The notes under the pieces are model-generated. The model was given only the letters and a program-made list of their open reading frames with translations, did not search any database and was not told the DNA's origin. A stretch of DNA of 64,000 bases, from contig JAHWDD010000001.1 of assembly GCA_023897205.1 (NCBI GenBank), forward strand, positions 558,001 through 622,000, written 5' to 3'. The stretch comes from Exophiala sp. HKRS030. Taxonomy: Eukaryota; Ascomycota; Eurotiomycetes; Chaetothyriales; Herpotrichiellaceae. The position numbers and the translations under genes are program-made. This document shows positions 55,601-64,000 of the stretch, piece by piece (position 1 is the first letter of the stretch; every line of letters starts with the position of its first letter).

Positions 55601-56944
55601 AGTTTCGGCAAAAGCCAGAGCACGTTGTATCTGCTCGGTGTCAGCGAAGCGGGGATAATCCAGGAAAAATTCGTGGATGGTGTCCTGGTTGACGGGAGAA
55701 AGGTGTTTCCAGAGTAACTGGAAATCATCGGCAAGTTTCTTTGTCATCGTCTCTCTATCCCGGTAATGCCTTTCGTATACCCGTGTTTTGTCCTCATCCG
55801 GACTTATCACAGGTGTAAGCAGATTCTGCGTGGTGTTCAAAGGCTTTGATGGAGACATCTCCAAGCACAATAATATGATTTCCAGGACCTTGCCAAAATC
55901 CAGGGCTTGGATCTCTGGTAATCTCGGGGAGGAAAGAATAGCATGGACAGAGGCTAGTATGTCGTGGCTGAATCGGAAAATACCTTCAGATGCCGCGATG
56001 TGAAGCTCCCTGATAAAACCCTGTAAGTCGACAACATACTGTCCTTCTTTTGATCGCTCGTCTATTAGATTGCGGAGAAGGTGAGTCGATCCTCGGGCAT
56101 GTGACAAGTTTTTGCTGTTGTTCTCGAGCGTGGGCACCCGAATGAAGGAATAGAGAATTATGATCACCTCATTACTCAAGTCGCTCTGTGCAAGAAGTTT
56201 AGTGCAATCGAATAAGTGGTCAGGCGTTTCTTGGAGATTTGCGATCGAAGCGCACAGAACCACCAGAGTTTGTTCAAGGCCGGACTTTGGAAAATCGAAA
56301 TTGGATGCTATGGCGTACAGGATATTGATGCCACTATTGATGTCCGGGTATCTGTTCGCGTTCAAGCAAAACGTGGTGACTGTTTCAACAGTCTGTGTAA
56401 GTTCCAGTGAGTCAAAATCAATGTGACCGATGTTAAGGTAATCGTGGATGTACTGCAGAAGCCATTCAAGATTCTTGATCTCTTTCAACGGTGCTGATCT
56501 CGAAGCCTTGTTGTCCTTTTTGGCTTTGTCGGCTTTACCAGCCCACACCGGTAGCCACTGAGTCAACAACGACAATAATGATCGTGAACCACATCGAAGA
56601 TTGAGAAATTTCAATGAAACGTCTGTCCCGGGCTTCAAATCGCCGAACCCAAGCAGCCAGGCCCGTGCTTCGTCCGGCGAGTCAACCAGTTCGAGCCCAT
56701 TATCAAGCACATCTTCAGGAATGATAGGAGTCTCAGCTGGGGCGACTTTCTCGGCATGTCGGTCTTGGGGTATAGCGTCGTCTGTATGAAATTTGGGCGT
56801 CAATACCGGCACATTCCATACGGACCTCCTTCTCGAGTCCTTGTCGCCGGCCCCAGTGGCAGACCTTTCTCTTGCCGGGTCATTTCCAGTCGACATACGA
56901 TGTGACCGTCTTTCTGGACGTCCAGTAATCAGCATGTGAGACAT
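52631..56944 (-). CDS. tsc2: Tuberin/Tsc2-type Rheb GTPase-activating protein
   Basis: Large GAP that switches off Rheb and so restrains TORC1 (family knowledge). A continuous frame of 1437 residues. The N-terminal two thirds are HEAT-like helical repeats of the tuberin type (for example LKEIKNLEWLLQYIHDYL, LELTQTVETVTTFCLNANRY). The C-terminal Rap/Ran-GAP domain (about 1180-1370) begins KIGVLYIGKDQSAESDYLAN, with FERFLSELGS-type sequence, and includes the asparagine-thumb loop HVGNCHVNVVFNRSGLPW. The residue after the thumb Asn is Cys, where the family usually has Asp. The segment IVIRPACRGRQALDPNFMPG then follows. The tail is Gly/Arg-rich and ends DFSSWTV. No TSC1 homologue lies in the window. 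In-frame introns without stops cannot be ruled out over so long a frame. Confidence 0.92.
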   Translation of the reverse strand: MSHMLITGRPERRSHRMSTGNDPARERSATGAGDKDSRRRSVWNVPVLTPKFHTDDAIPQDRHAEKVAPAETPIIPEDVLDNGLELVDSPDEARAWLLGFGDLKPGTDVSLKFLNLRCGSRSLLSLLTQWLPVWAGKADKAKKDNKASRSAPLKEIKNLEWLLQYIHDYLNIGHIDFDSLELTQTVETVTTFCLNANRYPDINSGINILYAIASNFDFPKSGLEQTLVVLCASIANLQETPDHLFDCTKLLAQSDLSNEVIIILYSFIRVPTLENNSKNLSHARGSTHLLRNLIDERSKEGQYVVDLQGFIRELHIAASEGIFRFSHDILASVHAILSSPRLPEIQALDFGKVLEIILLCLEMSPSKPLNTTQNLLTPVISPDEDKTRVYERHYRDRETMTKKLADDFQLLWKHLSPVNQDTIHEFFLDYPRFADTEQIQRALAFAETKYLNSGDREEKNQYIRDLHERTVQNQQLAAASRINAIQVLVRACNVHSTSPTSDEQFDDLYAWMLDELLSQVTIEQDGQVLTEFLLALQEMVSNYEEAAKHTKSIRHMTKTLRDLVLLHSARAFFTDTLAAEATKILVTVFCYGIHVDPTAAVEGFDTLQSLASSSCRFRSARLVAKRLLFRVRADDAGFIYIISESESQHIASALLRTRESADTFQFEAPTAQRHSASSTSMSTKSDVHEPMWMYPESEDVTFLFSNRPSTYLNVDVSAHPESQTELDMDTWLMNIIRCLQADTDWETYSYTIVHVAAQLSNIALFLNSMEAVVKFRQVLCEQIVNNTFREAPPSTGLKKSDVALCMFNILIPLIAYATMKHETVQKGFGDDLVRAFLTGISGAWEGTSRPCIHALSICSLEIPSSVASLYPTIIDKMSKNMTQAHLTAHILEFLIHMALLPEMHSNLNADEIQMILGMCIQFLEKTREQHQASISSPTGRLSLQSRHSGLNFRRPPYRASMLTDIGLPQYAAALAYHVIIFWFLSLRLESRAKYVSWIVTRLIWKNPQGLEMIDEQSQVLIDMMQRTAFSDLGETAPQADFAGQDDGPISSASWIAGLSVITAQTAGHTGKTQIIKRQASGTTYARYQQLTSELPSHHTPSHTEIRHHEATTEMLPSHIILQMVASAATTKVADQPVLLPDEDYVRRALDSFDRIPTVSSHKIGVLYIGKDQSAESDYLANTSGSQDYERFLSELGSVVSLQPPLRYNPQGLEFPRDGENTMAWRNRVDEIVYHVPTMMPTDLEEDPQCINKKAHVGNCHVNVVFNRSGLPWGFENFQSQLNYINIVIRPACRGRQALDPNFMPGFYWVQVVTRDDLPNISPVADTKIISAAQLAPFVRALALNASMFSQCWNTKDSDSEFPSGWRARLQQIKRLKERVLSKMAEKQGLTATSSGTVNNVVTGGQGGRRTPVPRDEAGGSRKDVTLASQLDFSSWTV

Positions 56945-58011
56945 TGTGTATCGTGAGCATGCCCACTAGGCGAAAGAATCATCACCAGCGCGGTTGACGG
57001 CTAAGATAAAAGCGTACAACGATGCCAGACAAGGGTGATGTATGCGACAGATGGCCGACTCGGTAACAATTACCGTGGAGGCATGGTTTGTGAAGACCCA
57101 AAGGCACCAAATTGTGTAGGATGCTTGTGTGGTGTGAGGGAGTGGACAACGTTTGCCCAGGACAGTAAAACTGTGATAGTGTAGTTCTTACCGAGAGTTG
57201 AGTTTGACAGTGAAAGGCAGCTTGAGCAGGAACCCGCCGCAAAAGAAACGTCACAGCCGGGTTTAAACCAGAATCAGAGATTTCCCTTGAATCCGTGGTA
57301 TGAAACCCTTGATAGGATGAAAGTCCCAGCGTCAAGAAACGGAAATCGGAGCCTCGAGCAAATCTCCGCCGTGGAAGTCAATTCTGCCTAAGGAAATCTG
57401 GCACTTTTGGGTGCAGGGAGGATCTAGAATCGACCTGCATCTGATGAAGGCTGCATAACACCGAGAGAATTTTCTGTAATCGCTAAAGCAGGGGATGAAA
57501 AAGTGAATGAGGCAAATATCGTTATCGCTGGTTCCAGGCCAAATCAAAGTCGAATTGAGAACGCCTGATGAGAAAAGAATCATCACCCAAGCCGCCACCC
57601 TGATCACGTGTGGGACCACGTATTTCCGTCGCTAGCCAGGGTCTACGGTGATGCATATCACCTCGAATTGCTGAACGGAGGACCACTCACGCAAGCAAAT
57701 GCAAGGCGGTCAGGGTCGCGGTAATTATTCTGCCAGTGGCATCGCCAGGCATAGAACCAAGTAAACAATTCAATTTATTTCATTTAGATCATTGACGTCG
57801 TTTTCTGCGTTGCGACGGATCTTGTCTAGAGTTGCCTTCAGATCGATCTCCTACACTATACAGTGCATCTTGGAACACAGGGTTCCGATCACTGTACTCT
57901 TGCAATCCTTGAAATTCCAAAGCATTCACGAAGCCTTTTTGACGTTTCGCAGCTATGCGTATGGCTTGAACAGGCACCACGAACACAGACAACTTGAGGT
58001 ACCCTGCAATC
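56945..58011. promoter_or_regulatory. Divergent upstream region, TSC2 / CSE1
   Basis: About 1.07 kb between divergent starts. It contains a CACGTG word at 57605-57610 (E-box-type site). No coding frame has family resemblance. Confidence 0.5.
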
Positions 58012-60945
58012 ATGGCCGACCTAGCAACTCTAGCACAATTGCTGGATGCCAGTCTTGATCCTCGACAAAACAAAGAAGGTAAGCATACCCGCTTGTATTT
58101 AGTCCGCAGTTATGGTAACAAAATCGCAGCCGAGCTCAAGATCCGCGCCGAAGAAAAGAAGCCTGGTTTCGCTCTTTCCCTCCTCCAGATAACTGCGTCC
58201 GGCAACTTTCAGTATAACACTAGACTTGCCAGTGCCCTGTTCTTCAAGAACTTTATCAGACGGAATTGGACAGATGTGGAGGGCAACTACAAACTTCCTC
58301 CTCAGGATGTCATGGCAATCAAAACTGAGATCGTGGGGCTCATGATTTCCGTGCCCCGAGGCATTCAGTCACAATTAGGTGAAGCCATCAGTGTTATAGC
58401 GGACAGTGACTTCTGGGAGCGCTGGGATACCCTTGTTGATGACCTTGTGTCTCGGTTAAAGCCTGACGACCCTGTAACCAATGCTGGAGTGCTACAGGTG
58501 GCACATTCTATCTTTGCGAGATGGCGGCCTTTGATGCGGACGGACGAACTTTACACTGAGATCAATCATGTCCTTTCGAAGTTCTCACAGCCATTCCTCT
58601 CTCTATGGCAGAGGCTCGACGCTTATATCGAGAGCCACAGCGGTGATAAGAAAGCTCTTCAGGAAGCCTTCGCAGAACTTGACCTGACTCTCCTCCTCTT
58701 TTACGATCTGTCCTGCCAGGACATGCCTCCGACCTTTGAAGAAAATTTGCAGGGAATCAGTTCACTGCTTCTGAAGTATTTGACATACAACAACAAGCTT
58801 TTACAGACTGATGACGAGTCAGAACCTGGGCCACTCGAGAACACCAAGGCTAATATCTTCGAAGCATTGACATTGTATATTGGCAAGTACTATGAAGATT
58901 TTGGACGGCATGTTACAGGCTTTGTGGAAAGCTCATGGCATCTCCTCACCACTACCGGAGCAGAGCCCAAGAATGATATTCTTGTGAGCAAAGCTTTGCA
59001 CTTTTTGACCTCTGTTGCAGGTAACAGAGAGCAAGTGCAGAATTTTAGTGATCCCGCGGTCCAGAATCAGATAATGGAGAAGGTCATCCTCCCAAATGTG
59101 GCGCTGAGGGATTCTGATGTCGAGATGTTCGAGGATGAGCCTATCGAATTTATCCGACGAGATCTGGAAGGCTCAGACAGCGAGACTCGTCGGAGAGCGG
59201 CGGGCGACTTCCTGAGACAGCTTAGTGATCAGTTCGAGCAGTCTGTGACGCAGATTGCAATGACACTGATACAAAACTGCTTGCAAGAATTCTCGAGCAA
59301 TCCTTCGGAAAATTGGAGATCCAAGGATACAGCAGTCAGCCTTTTCTATGCATTGGCATCAAAGGGAGCCACGACCTCGACTCATGGTGTTACCAAAACC
59401 AATAGCTTGGTCAATATCGGCGACTTCTTTTCCACCAATCTAGCAAGCGACCTTCAAAAGGACGATGCTCAGCCATTGATCAAAGTCGACGCCATCAAAT
59501 ATTTGTACGTTTTCCGCAGCATCATCACAAAAGAACAATGGCAACAGGTTATGCCGTTACTGGTCAACCACCTTGGAAATTCGAACTACTGCGTCTACAC
59601 GTACGCCGCCGTTGCAGTGGATAGAGTGTTGGCAATGACAGACGAGACTGGCAAGCCAGTAATTGACCCTGCAAGCATTAAGCCACTGGCGAGCAGCCTT
59701 CTCGAACACTTGTTCAGCTTAGTTGAAAAGGATAGTGCTCCCGAGAAGGTACAAGAAAACGAGTTTGTGATGCGCTGCATCATGAGAGTGTTGATTGTCC
59801 TCAAAGACGGTATCAGTGCAGTTGCCGAAAGTGTCCTCCAACATCTCGTTTCTATTACCACTATTATTTCTGCCAACCCAAGCAACCCCAAGTTCTACTA
59901 CTATCATTTCGAAAGCATCGGCGCCCTCATTAGGTTTACCGCGTCCACACACGCGGAGGCAGTAGGAGCAGTCCTGTTCGCTCCCTTTGCAGCCATTCTC
60001 AGCAAACCAGTCGACGAGTTCATCCCCTACGTGTTCCAGCTTGTGGCGGCTTTGTTCGAAGCCGAGCCTACAAAGCCTCTGACTGAACAGTACAAACAGC
60101 TTATCGCTCCTATACTTGGGCCTTCGGTGTGGGAACAGCGAGGTAACATCCCTGCTGCGACACGACTTTTGTCAGCTATTGTGCCCCGAGCCGCAGACGA
60201 GCTACTAAGTGCCAATCAAGTCGTCAGTGTTTTGGGTATATTCCAAAAGCTGGTGTCAACAAAGGTGTACGAAGGTTACGGATTCGATCTTCTTGAAACC
60301 GTCGTCACTACCTTTCCAGCACCTGCACTCGAGCCATTTTGGGTGGAACTGGTCACGCTTATGCTCAAACGCTTGCAAAAGAACCCTTCACAAGCATTCA
60401 ACCTACGGTTTGTCCGATTTTACCATTTCGTGTCCTCGCGAGACGACAAGGGTTTGGGTGCAGACTTTTTCATCGCTGTCACCGACAGAATTCAAAACGA
60501 CGTCTTCCGACAACTGTACCCAGGCATTATTCTGACCAAAACACAAGAACTTGCTCGTCCGTTGGATCGCAAGGTCGCCGCGATATCATTGACCAAGACT
60601 TTGGCGGATTCCAAGGCATTCCAAGAGCGATACGCAAAAGGATGGACGTTGACATGTAATGCATTGCTCAAATTGTTGGAGAACCCACCTTTACCACCCA
60701 CTGAAGCCGACGTGATTGCAGAACTTGATGTGGAAGATAGTAGCTTTGGCGTTGGCTTCACACAACTCAACACCGTCCGTCGACCGACCACTGACCTGTA
60801 CCCGGAAGTGACAGATCTGAGGAAATGGGTCGGTCAATACTTGAAAGCAGCTGACCAAAGACATGGAGGTCGCATAGGCAAGACCGTTGGGGAGACGTTG
60901 AGTCCAGACGCGAAGAAGGTTCTGAATGCTTACATGAGTCTGTGA
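58012..60945 (+). CDS. cse1: Exportin-2/Cse1, importin-alpha re-exporter
   Basis: Karyopherin that returns importin-alpha to the cytoplasm with Ran-GTP. Start ATG at 58012 (MADLATLAQLLDASLDPRQN). The apparent single frame contains a 51-nt intron, 58079-58129 (GTAAGC...CAG), whose removal joins DPRQNKE to AELKIRAEEKKPGF as in the family and leaves 960 residues, the usual Cse1 length. HEAT repeats run throughout. Diagnostic blocks: ALFFKNFIRRNWTD (importin-beta N-terminal domain), SKALHFLTSVAGNREQV, FIRRDLEGSDSETRRRAA, KYLYVFRSIITKEQW, and CIMRVLIVLKDGIS. The C-terminal region with LYPEVTDLRKWVGQYLKAAD is conserved in ascomycetes. Confidence 0.96.
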   Translation: MADLATLAQLLDASLDPRQNKEGKHTRLYLVRSYGNKIAAELKIRAEEKKPGFALSLLQITASGNFQYNTRLASALFFKNFIRRNWTDVEGNYKLPPQDVMAIKTEIVGLMISVPRGIQSQLGEAISVIADSDFWERWDTLVDDLVSRLKPDDPVTNAGVLQVAHSIFARWRPLMRTDELYTEINHVLSKFSQPFLSLWQRLDAYIESHSGDKKALQEAFAELDLTLLLFYDLSCQDMPPTFEENLQGISSLLLKYLTYNNKLLQTDDESEPGPLENTKANIFEALTLYIGKYYEDFGRHVTGFVESSWHLLTTTGAEPKNDILVSKALHFLTSVAGNREQVQNFSDPAVQNQIMEKVILPNVALRDSDVEMFEDEPIEFIRRDLEGSDSETRRRAAGDFLRQLSDQFEQSVTQIAMTLIQNCLQEFSSNPSENWRSKDTAVSLFYALASKGATTSTHGVTKTNSLVNIGDFFSTNLASDLQKDDAQPLIKVDAIKYLYVFRSIITKEQWQQVMPLLVNHLGNSNYCVYTYAAVAVDRVLAMTDETGKPVIDPASIKPLASSLLEHLFSLVEKDSAPEKVQENEFVMRCIMRVLIVLKDGISAVAESVLQHLVSITTIISANPSNPKFYYYHFESIGALIRFTASTHAEAVGAVLFAPFAAILSKPVDEFIPYVFQLVAALFEAEPTKPLTEQYKQLIAPILGPSVWEQRGNIPAATRLLSAIVPRAADELLSANQVVSVLGIFQKLVSTKVYEGYGFDLLETVVTTFPAPALEPFWVELVTLMLKRLQKNPSQAFNLRFVRFYHFVSSRDDKGLGADFFIAVTDRIQNDVFRQLYPGIILTKTQELARPLDRKVAAISLTKTLADSKAFQERYAKGWTLTCNALLKLLENPPLPPTEADVIAELDVEDSSFGVGFTQLNTVRRPTTDLYPEVTDLRKWVGQYLKAADQRHGGRIGKTVGETLSPDAKKVLNAYMSL

Positions 60946-61398
60946 GAATGACTTGAGGAGATGAAAAGCGAAATATATAGACTCGTCCAGATCAGATGAA
61001 GCAACTTGGTGGTTATTTCCCTGAATTGGTGTCGATCAAAAGTTGATGCCAAAAAACTCTTTACAAGAGTATTATCTTTTCTCCCAAGTCGTAGCTTAAG
61101 TGATGAAGAGACGTAATGAGAGGTTGAAGTTGGGATGTACGAGTAGCATGCTTTTCCTTTCATACCTCAGCCTCGGGTTGTTTGTGTACTAACGAGGAGG
61201 AGTCGTACTCACACTCCGTAGGTGTCCGGCAAACTTGCCCATTTGTGATTGGCAATACAATTTAGTCTCCCAATTTATGTATGATTCATGTGAGGTATCT
61301 AGCTATCGAGAGCATCCTCACAAGACGAGTGACTAGAGTAGAAGAACCATTTGTTGGTCTTTCGGTCGTCACGACATTATCGAGTTTGGCTATGTAGC
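60946..61398. other. Intergenic
   Basis: About 0.45 kb between tandem plus-strand genes. It includes an ACTCCGTA word near 61215; no other feature. Confidence 0.5.
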
Positions 61399-62178
61399 AT
61401 GCACAGTCTTCAGCCCTTGCGGCCGACAATTATACACCTGGGACATCATAGAGGTGCAACAAGATGCCTCGCCGATTCGGGAAGGCCCACGATGGCGGCG
61501 ACTAGAACGCGGATGAGGTTCAGATGTACGACTGACATTGACGTACTTGGATATGGCTACGGCTACGCCTGTAGCAACCTCGCCGCTCGTCTCTCGTTCA
61601 GCACTCACAGTTTCCTCAAAATGAAACATCAACCGGCCCTCCCTCCTCGTCCTTCCTTACCGGACGATGAACTCAAGCATACCTTTGTGAAAGGGACGGG
61701 CCCTGGAGGACAAAAAATAAACAAGACGAACTCGGCGGCTCAAGTCACCCACCTCCCCACCGGAATCGTGGTCAAGTGTCAGGCGACACGGAGCCGAAAC
61801 GACAATTTCAAAATCGCAAAACGGATCCTCGCGGAAAAGGTCGAGTTTCTGAGCAAAGGGGAGGAGAGTCGGGTGGCAAAAGTCGTGGACCGGGCGAGAC
61901 GGAAAAAGGCGAGTCGGGTGAAGAAGAGTAGGAGAAAATACAAAAAGTTGAACCAGCCCGGGGGCGAAGGGGAGAATCGTGAGGAGGATGAGGAAGAGGA
62001 CGATGAGGAATATGAGCACATGGGAGACCTAGAGGAAGAGCATGAGCGAGATACGGAAAGAGAGGGAATAGCATCGGTTGGTGGTGTTGATGTTGGGCGA
62101 ACCGATGTGAAGAAGACGACATTGCCATGCCATAACATCAAGTCAACGGACGGCCATGAAGAAAAGCGTTCGACGTAA
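61399..62178 (+). CDS. Mitochondrial class I release-factor-like protein (GGQ domain)
   Basis: Small mitochondrial peptidyl-tRNA hydrolase/rescue factor resembling yeast Rso55 and human MTRFR (C12orf65). From the ATG at 61399 the protein is 259 residues; later ATGs (for example 61492) could be the true start. The leader is Arg/His-rich without acidic residues until the conserved domain, as for mitochondrial import. The domain contains the catalytic GGQ (about residues 103-105, in GTGPGGQKINKT), VTHLPTGIVVKCQATRSR and a basic helix RARRKKASRVKKSRRKYKKL, the ribosome-binding tail of the family. An acidic stretch (EEDEEEDDEE) then follows, which is unusual for this factor. No codon-recognition domain is present, as expected of rescue factors. 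Confidence 0.88.
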   Translation: MHSLQPLRPTIIHLGHHRGATRCLADSGRPTMAATRTRMRFRCTTDIDVLGYGYGYACSNLAARLSFSTHSFLKMKHQPALPPRPSLPDDELKHTFVKGTGPGGQKINKTNSAAQVTHLPTGIVVKCQATRSRNDNFKIAKRILAEKVEFLSKGEESRVAKVVDRARRKKASRVKKSRRKYKKLNQPGGEGENREEDEEEDDEEYEHMGDLEEEHERDTEREGIASVGGVDVGRTDVKKTTLPCHNIKSTDGHEEKRST

Positions 62179-62230
62179 TACAATACAAACAACAAAACCA
62201 ACACCACACCGAATGTCGGCCATCAACGAG

Positions 62231-62843
62231 CTCCCCTCTTGGATACTGTAACCATCACATACGTCCACCGGCCGATCAGGTCCTGACGGCTCCATCGTGT
62301 ACCCGTAACTCACCTTAAGAATGATACTGCCTGCTTATGTGCAGATCAGCCGCAATACGTCGAGTGGTCATTCAGATCCCTTTGAACAAGAACAGCGCTG
62401 TCTCGGTCTCGATGTTGCTGGATAGCAGGGCCAGTTACGTGGGACGAGTGCAATGATCCCGTTACGCGCGGATGCGAGATGAGGAGGGCACCATGGCCGG
62501 TCCATATTCCCAGCCGCATAACTTGGAGCCGAAGGCGAAGCTGGCCTGGGATGATATTGCCGAGGAGCGCTTTCCTTCCAGGGAGGTCCGGAACGATGGA
62601 CAGTGAAGATGCGATGATGATGGTCTGGCCGAGCGCCTTCACAGAGATTAAGGGCCCGTATGTCTTGGATTGCTTGGGCCAGTGAAGCCAGGGTTTCGCG
62701 GGGGCGGGAGGTATGTGAGGCATGTTGTCTATCAATGGGATGTTTTGGGACCGGGAGGGAGTGGGATGTACGAATTGATCTTGGAATAGAGACAATGATA
62801 GATCAAGGCAATAGGCGGTGAAAAGAAAGAGGGCAGCGAGCAA
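62231..62843 (-). pseudogene. Cytochrome P450 relic (N-terminal part, frameshifted)
   Basis: Not a working gene. On the minus strand, P450-type blocks appear in the right order but in different frames. They are an N-terminal hydrophobic stretch, PPAPAKPWLHWPKQSKTYGP and SVKALGQTIIIASS (one frame); SFAFGSKLCGWEYGPAM (another frame); GPAIQQHRDRD and LVQRDLND (first frame again); then AGSIILKVSYGYTMEPSG (another frame, after stops near 62340). Blocks fit the N-terminal 200 or so residues of a fungal P450. Nothing of the I-helix, ExxR or haem-binding Cys region follows: the copy ends next to the release factor gene. Frameshifts, stops and truncation indicate decay. Confidence 0.75.
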
Positions 62844-63094
62844 GAATTGTTCTAGGTGTCAACGAATACATGATCGAGATACAGGTGTCGTTTTGCGATG
62901 CCTGACAAGAAACATGTCCAGAGGGTGTGATATATACCTGGTACATACACACAGATGCTCGTGCTCATCCACTCAGTCATCTTTGTATGCGCTATCCCCT
63001 TTCGCAAGGATCTCAGGTTCTACAATGTCCCATCATACTGGGTAAGAGGTAGATAGATAGCTAGCTCCGCCCATACATCAGCCCACCTATGTAA
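62844..63094. other. Short intergenic spacer
   Basis: 251 bp between the relic and the MFS gene; nothing recognised. Confidence 0.4.
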
Positions 63095-64000
63095 TCAAAG
63101 GTCCTCGTGAATTCTCGGTATCCCTTGCCATTCCCGAACCCTCTCACCGTAAAAATAGAGGCCGATAAGCGGCAACAGTGTCAGGCCGTTGATGGTGCCG
63201 AGGACGGGGAAGGAGACGTTGTACCCAGCCTTTTCACCAAAGGGGACGGCGTAAAACCCGATGGTGAAGGCGAACACTGCAAAATATCCCGAGTCAGTAG
63301 AAGCAGTGAGGCACGCATGTGAAGAAGGAAAGACATGGCCGCTCGGCAGTTTGGGTGGTTTTGGGTTAGGGGTTTAGGGTCAAGTTCCTCACCGGACTTG
63401 TACAGGTTGATGACCACTCCCACCTCAGGAGCCTGGGGTTTGTAGCAATCGGTGGCGTAAGCGTATATCATGGTCGCTCCGACCTGCAGCCCGAAGCTTG
63501 CCACCCCCATTGTCATGGCGAGTGCGATCCACGGTGAGTGGCGATCCACACATATGCCGTATCCGATGACGCCGGCGACGAGGGCGAAGCAGCCTGGAAG
63601 CAGGGCCAGGCGGACTTCGGGCTTGCGGTGGCCGTCGTGCCTTTTGGCGTACGTGTTGATGGTGAGGTCGCTGACCCAACCTGCACAGGCCTCTCCGACC
63701 ATACATCCGATGGTCTGCGGGAGACCCATGAGCAATCCGGTCTGGGCGACGTCGAAGTCGTAGAGCGTGTGCGCAATCTTGGACCCCGTCACGGCGAAGA
63801 GGGTGCTCCCGTACGTGTTCGCCGTCATCCAGTAGACGCCCGACAGGGAAACGGCCCAGTAGCGGATCATGATGTACGGCTGGAGGAAGTGGCGAGGTTT
63901 GATGGGGCGATCGAGGATCTTTCCGCGAGGAAGAAGCCTCGAAAAGTAAGATGCGGTATCATCTTCCTCGGGTCCATGTCGTTCGGTTCGGGAGAAGAGT
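63095..64000 (-). CDS. MFS transporter, allantoate permease (Dal5)-type (5' part outside window)
   Basis: C-terminal half of an anion:cation symporter-type MFS protein. The frame is open at the right edge, so the start lies beyond 64000. Exons in the window are 64000-63393 and 63276-63095, joined at a GTGAGG...CAG intron that rejoins VGVVINLYKS to VFAFTIGFYAVPFGEKAGYN. Helices include YWAVSLSGVYWMTANTYGST, GLLMGLPQTIGCMVGEACAG, and a final TINGLTLLPLIGLYFYGERV with the cytosolic tail REWQGIPRIHEDL. The substrate class (allantoate, nicotinate, vitamins or related acids) cannot be resolved from this half. The intron carries a telomere-like repeat. Confidence 0.85.
63363..63380 (+). repeat. Telomere-like repeats within an intron
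   Basis: Two adjacent degenerate TTAGGG units (GGGTTAGGGGTTTAGGGT) lie in the intron of the MFS gene. With two units chance occurrence is likely. Confidence 0.5.

Noticed and set aside
63363..63380. Interstitial telomere as evidence for a chromosome fusion or subtelomere
   Set aside because: Only two degenerate units inside an intron; insufficient for such a claim.

Overview
The window is nuclear DNA of a filamentous ascomycete (Pezizomycotina). Genes carry short spliceosomal introns of about 50-150 nt. The gene set includes a HET-domain protein, a DUF3433 protein, a Zn2Cys6 regulator, a secreted pepsin-like protease and a CorA-like protein, all typical of this group. Conserved eukaryotic genes (TRAPP subunit, cytosolic malate dehydrogenase, ribosomal eL28 and eS1, CSE1, TSC2, GYP7) confirm the kingdom. 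A TACGGAGTA-like word recurs in intergenic DNA; I associate it loosely with Eurotiomycetes, but the class assignment is only a guess. Exon structures were derived by hand from splice signals, reading frame and family conservation.

Layout. From 1 to 9.1 kb is a housekeeping block: TRAPPC6/Trs33 (cut by the left edge), cytosolic MDH, the divergent ribosomal pair eL28/eS1, an ABHD11-like mitochondrial hydrolase and mitochondrial TrpRS. From 9.4 to 29.3 kb the content is accessory: a HET-domain protein, a 1305-residue DUF3433 membrane protein, a secreted aspartic protease, a small unknown gene, a large protein kinase with an HHD motif, a CorA-like protein, a possible small ORF and an APC-family permease. 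From 29.3 to 34.8 kb are a tRNA-Gly(CCC)-like relic, a BI-1/TMBIM protein and an Mpv17/PMP22 protein in sparse DNA.

From 34.8 to 45.1 kb five metabolic genes lie together: a transcription factor with two Zn2Cys6 clusters, an aldo/keto reductase, a TauD-type dioxygenase, a sugar-porter MFS transporter and a short-chain dehydrogenase. The regulator is divergent to the reductase, and the dioxygenase is divergent to the transporter. This looks like a small catabolic or specialised-metabolism cluster and is the best candidate here for an undescribed system. No backbone synthase is present and the substrate cannot be read from the sequence.

From 46.8 to 64 kb the window returns to core functions after one unknown SGNH-like membrane protein: GYP7 (Rab GAP), TSC2 (Rheb GAP), CSE1 (importin-alpha exporter) and a mitochondrial GGQ release factor. 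A frameshifted, truncated cytochrome P450 relic follows, then an MFS transporter of the allantoate-permease type cut by the right edge.

Annotation hazards visible here: GC-AG introns (one in TrpRS, two inferred in the sugar porter), three introns that are multiples of three without stops and so hide inside apparent single ORFs (regulator, GYP7, CSE1), and an MDH terminal exon that supplies only 4 nt of coding sequence.
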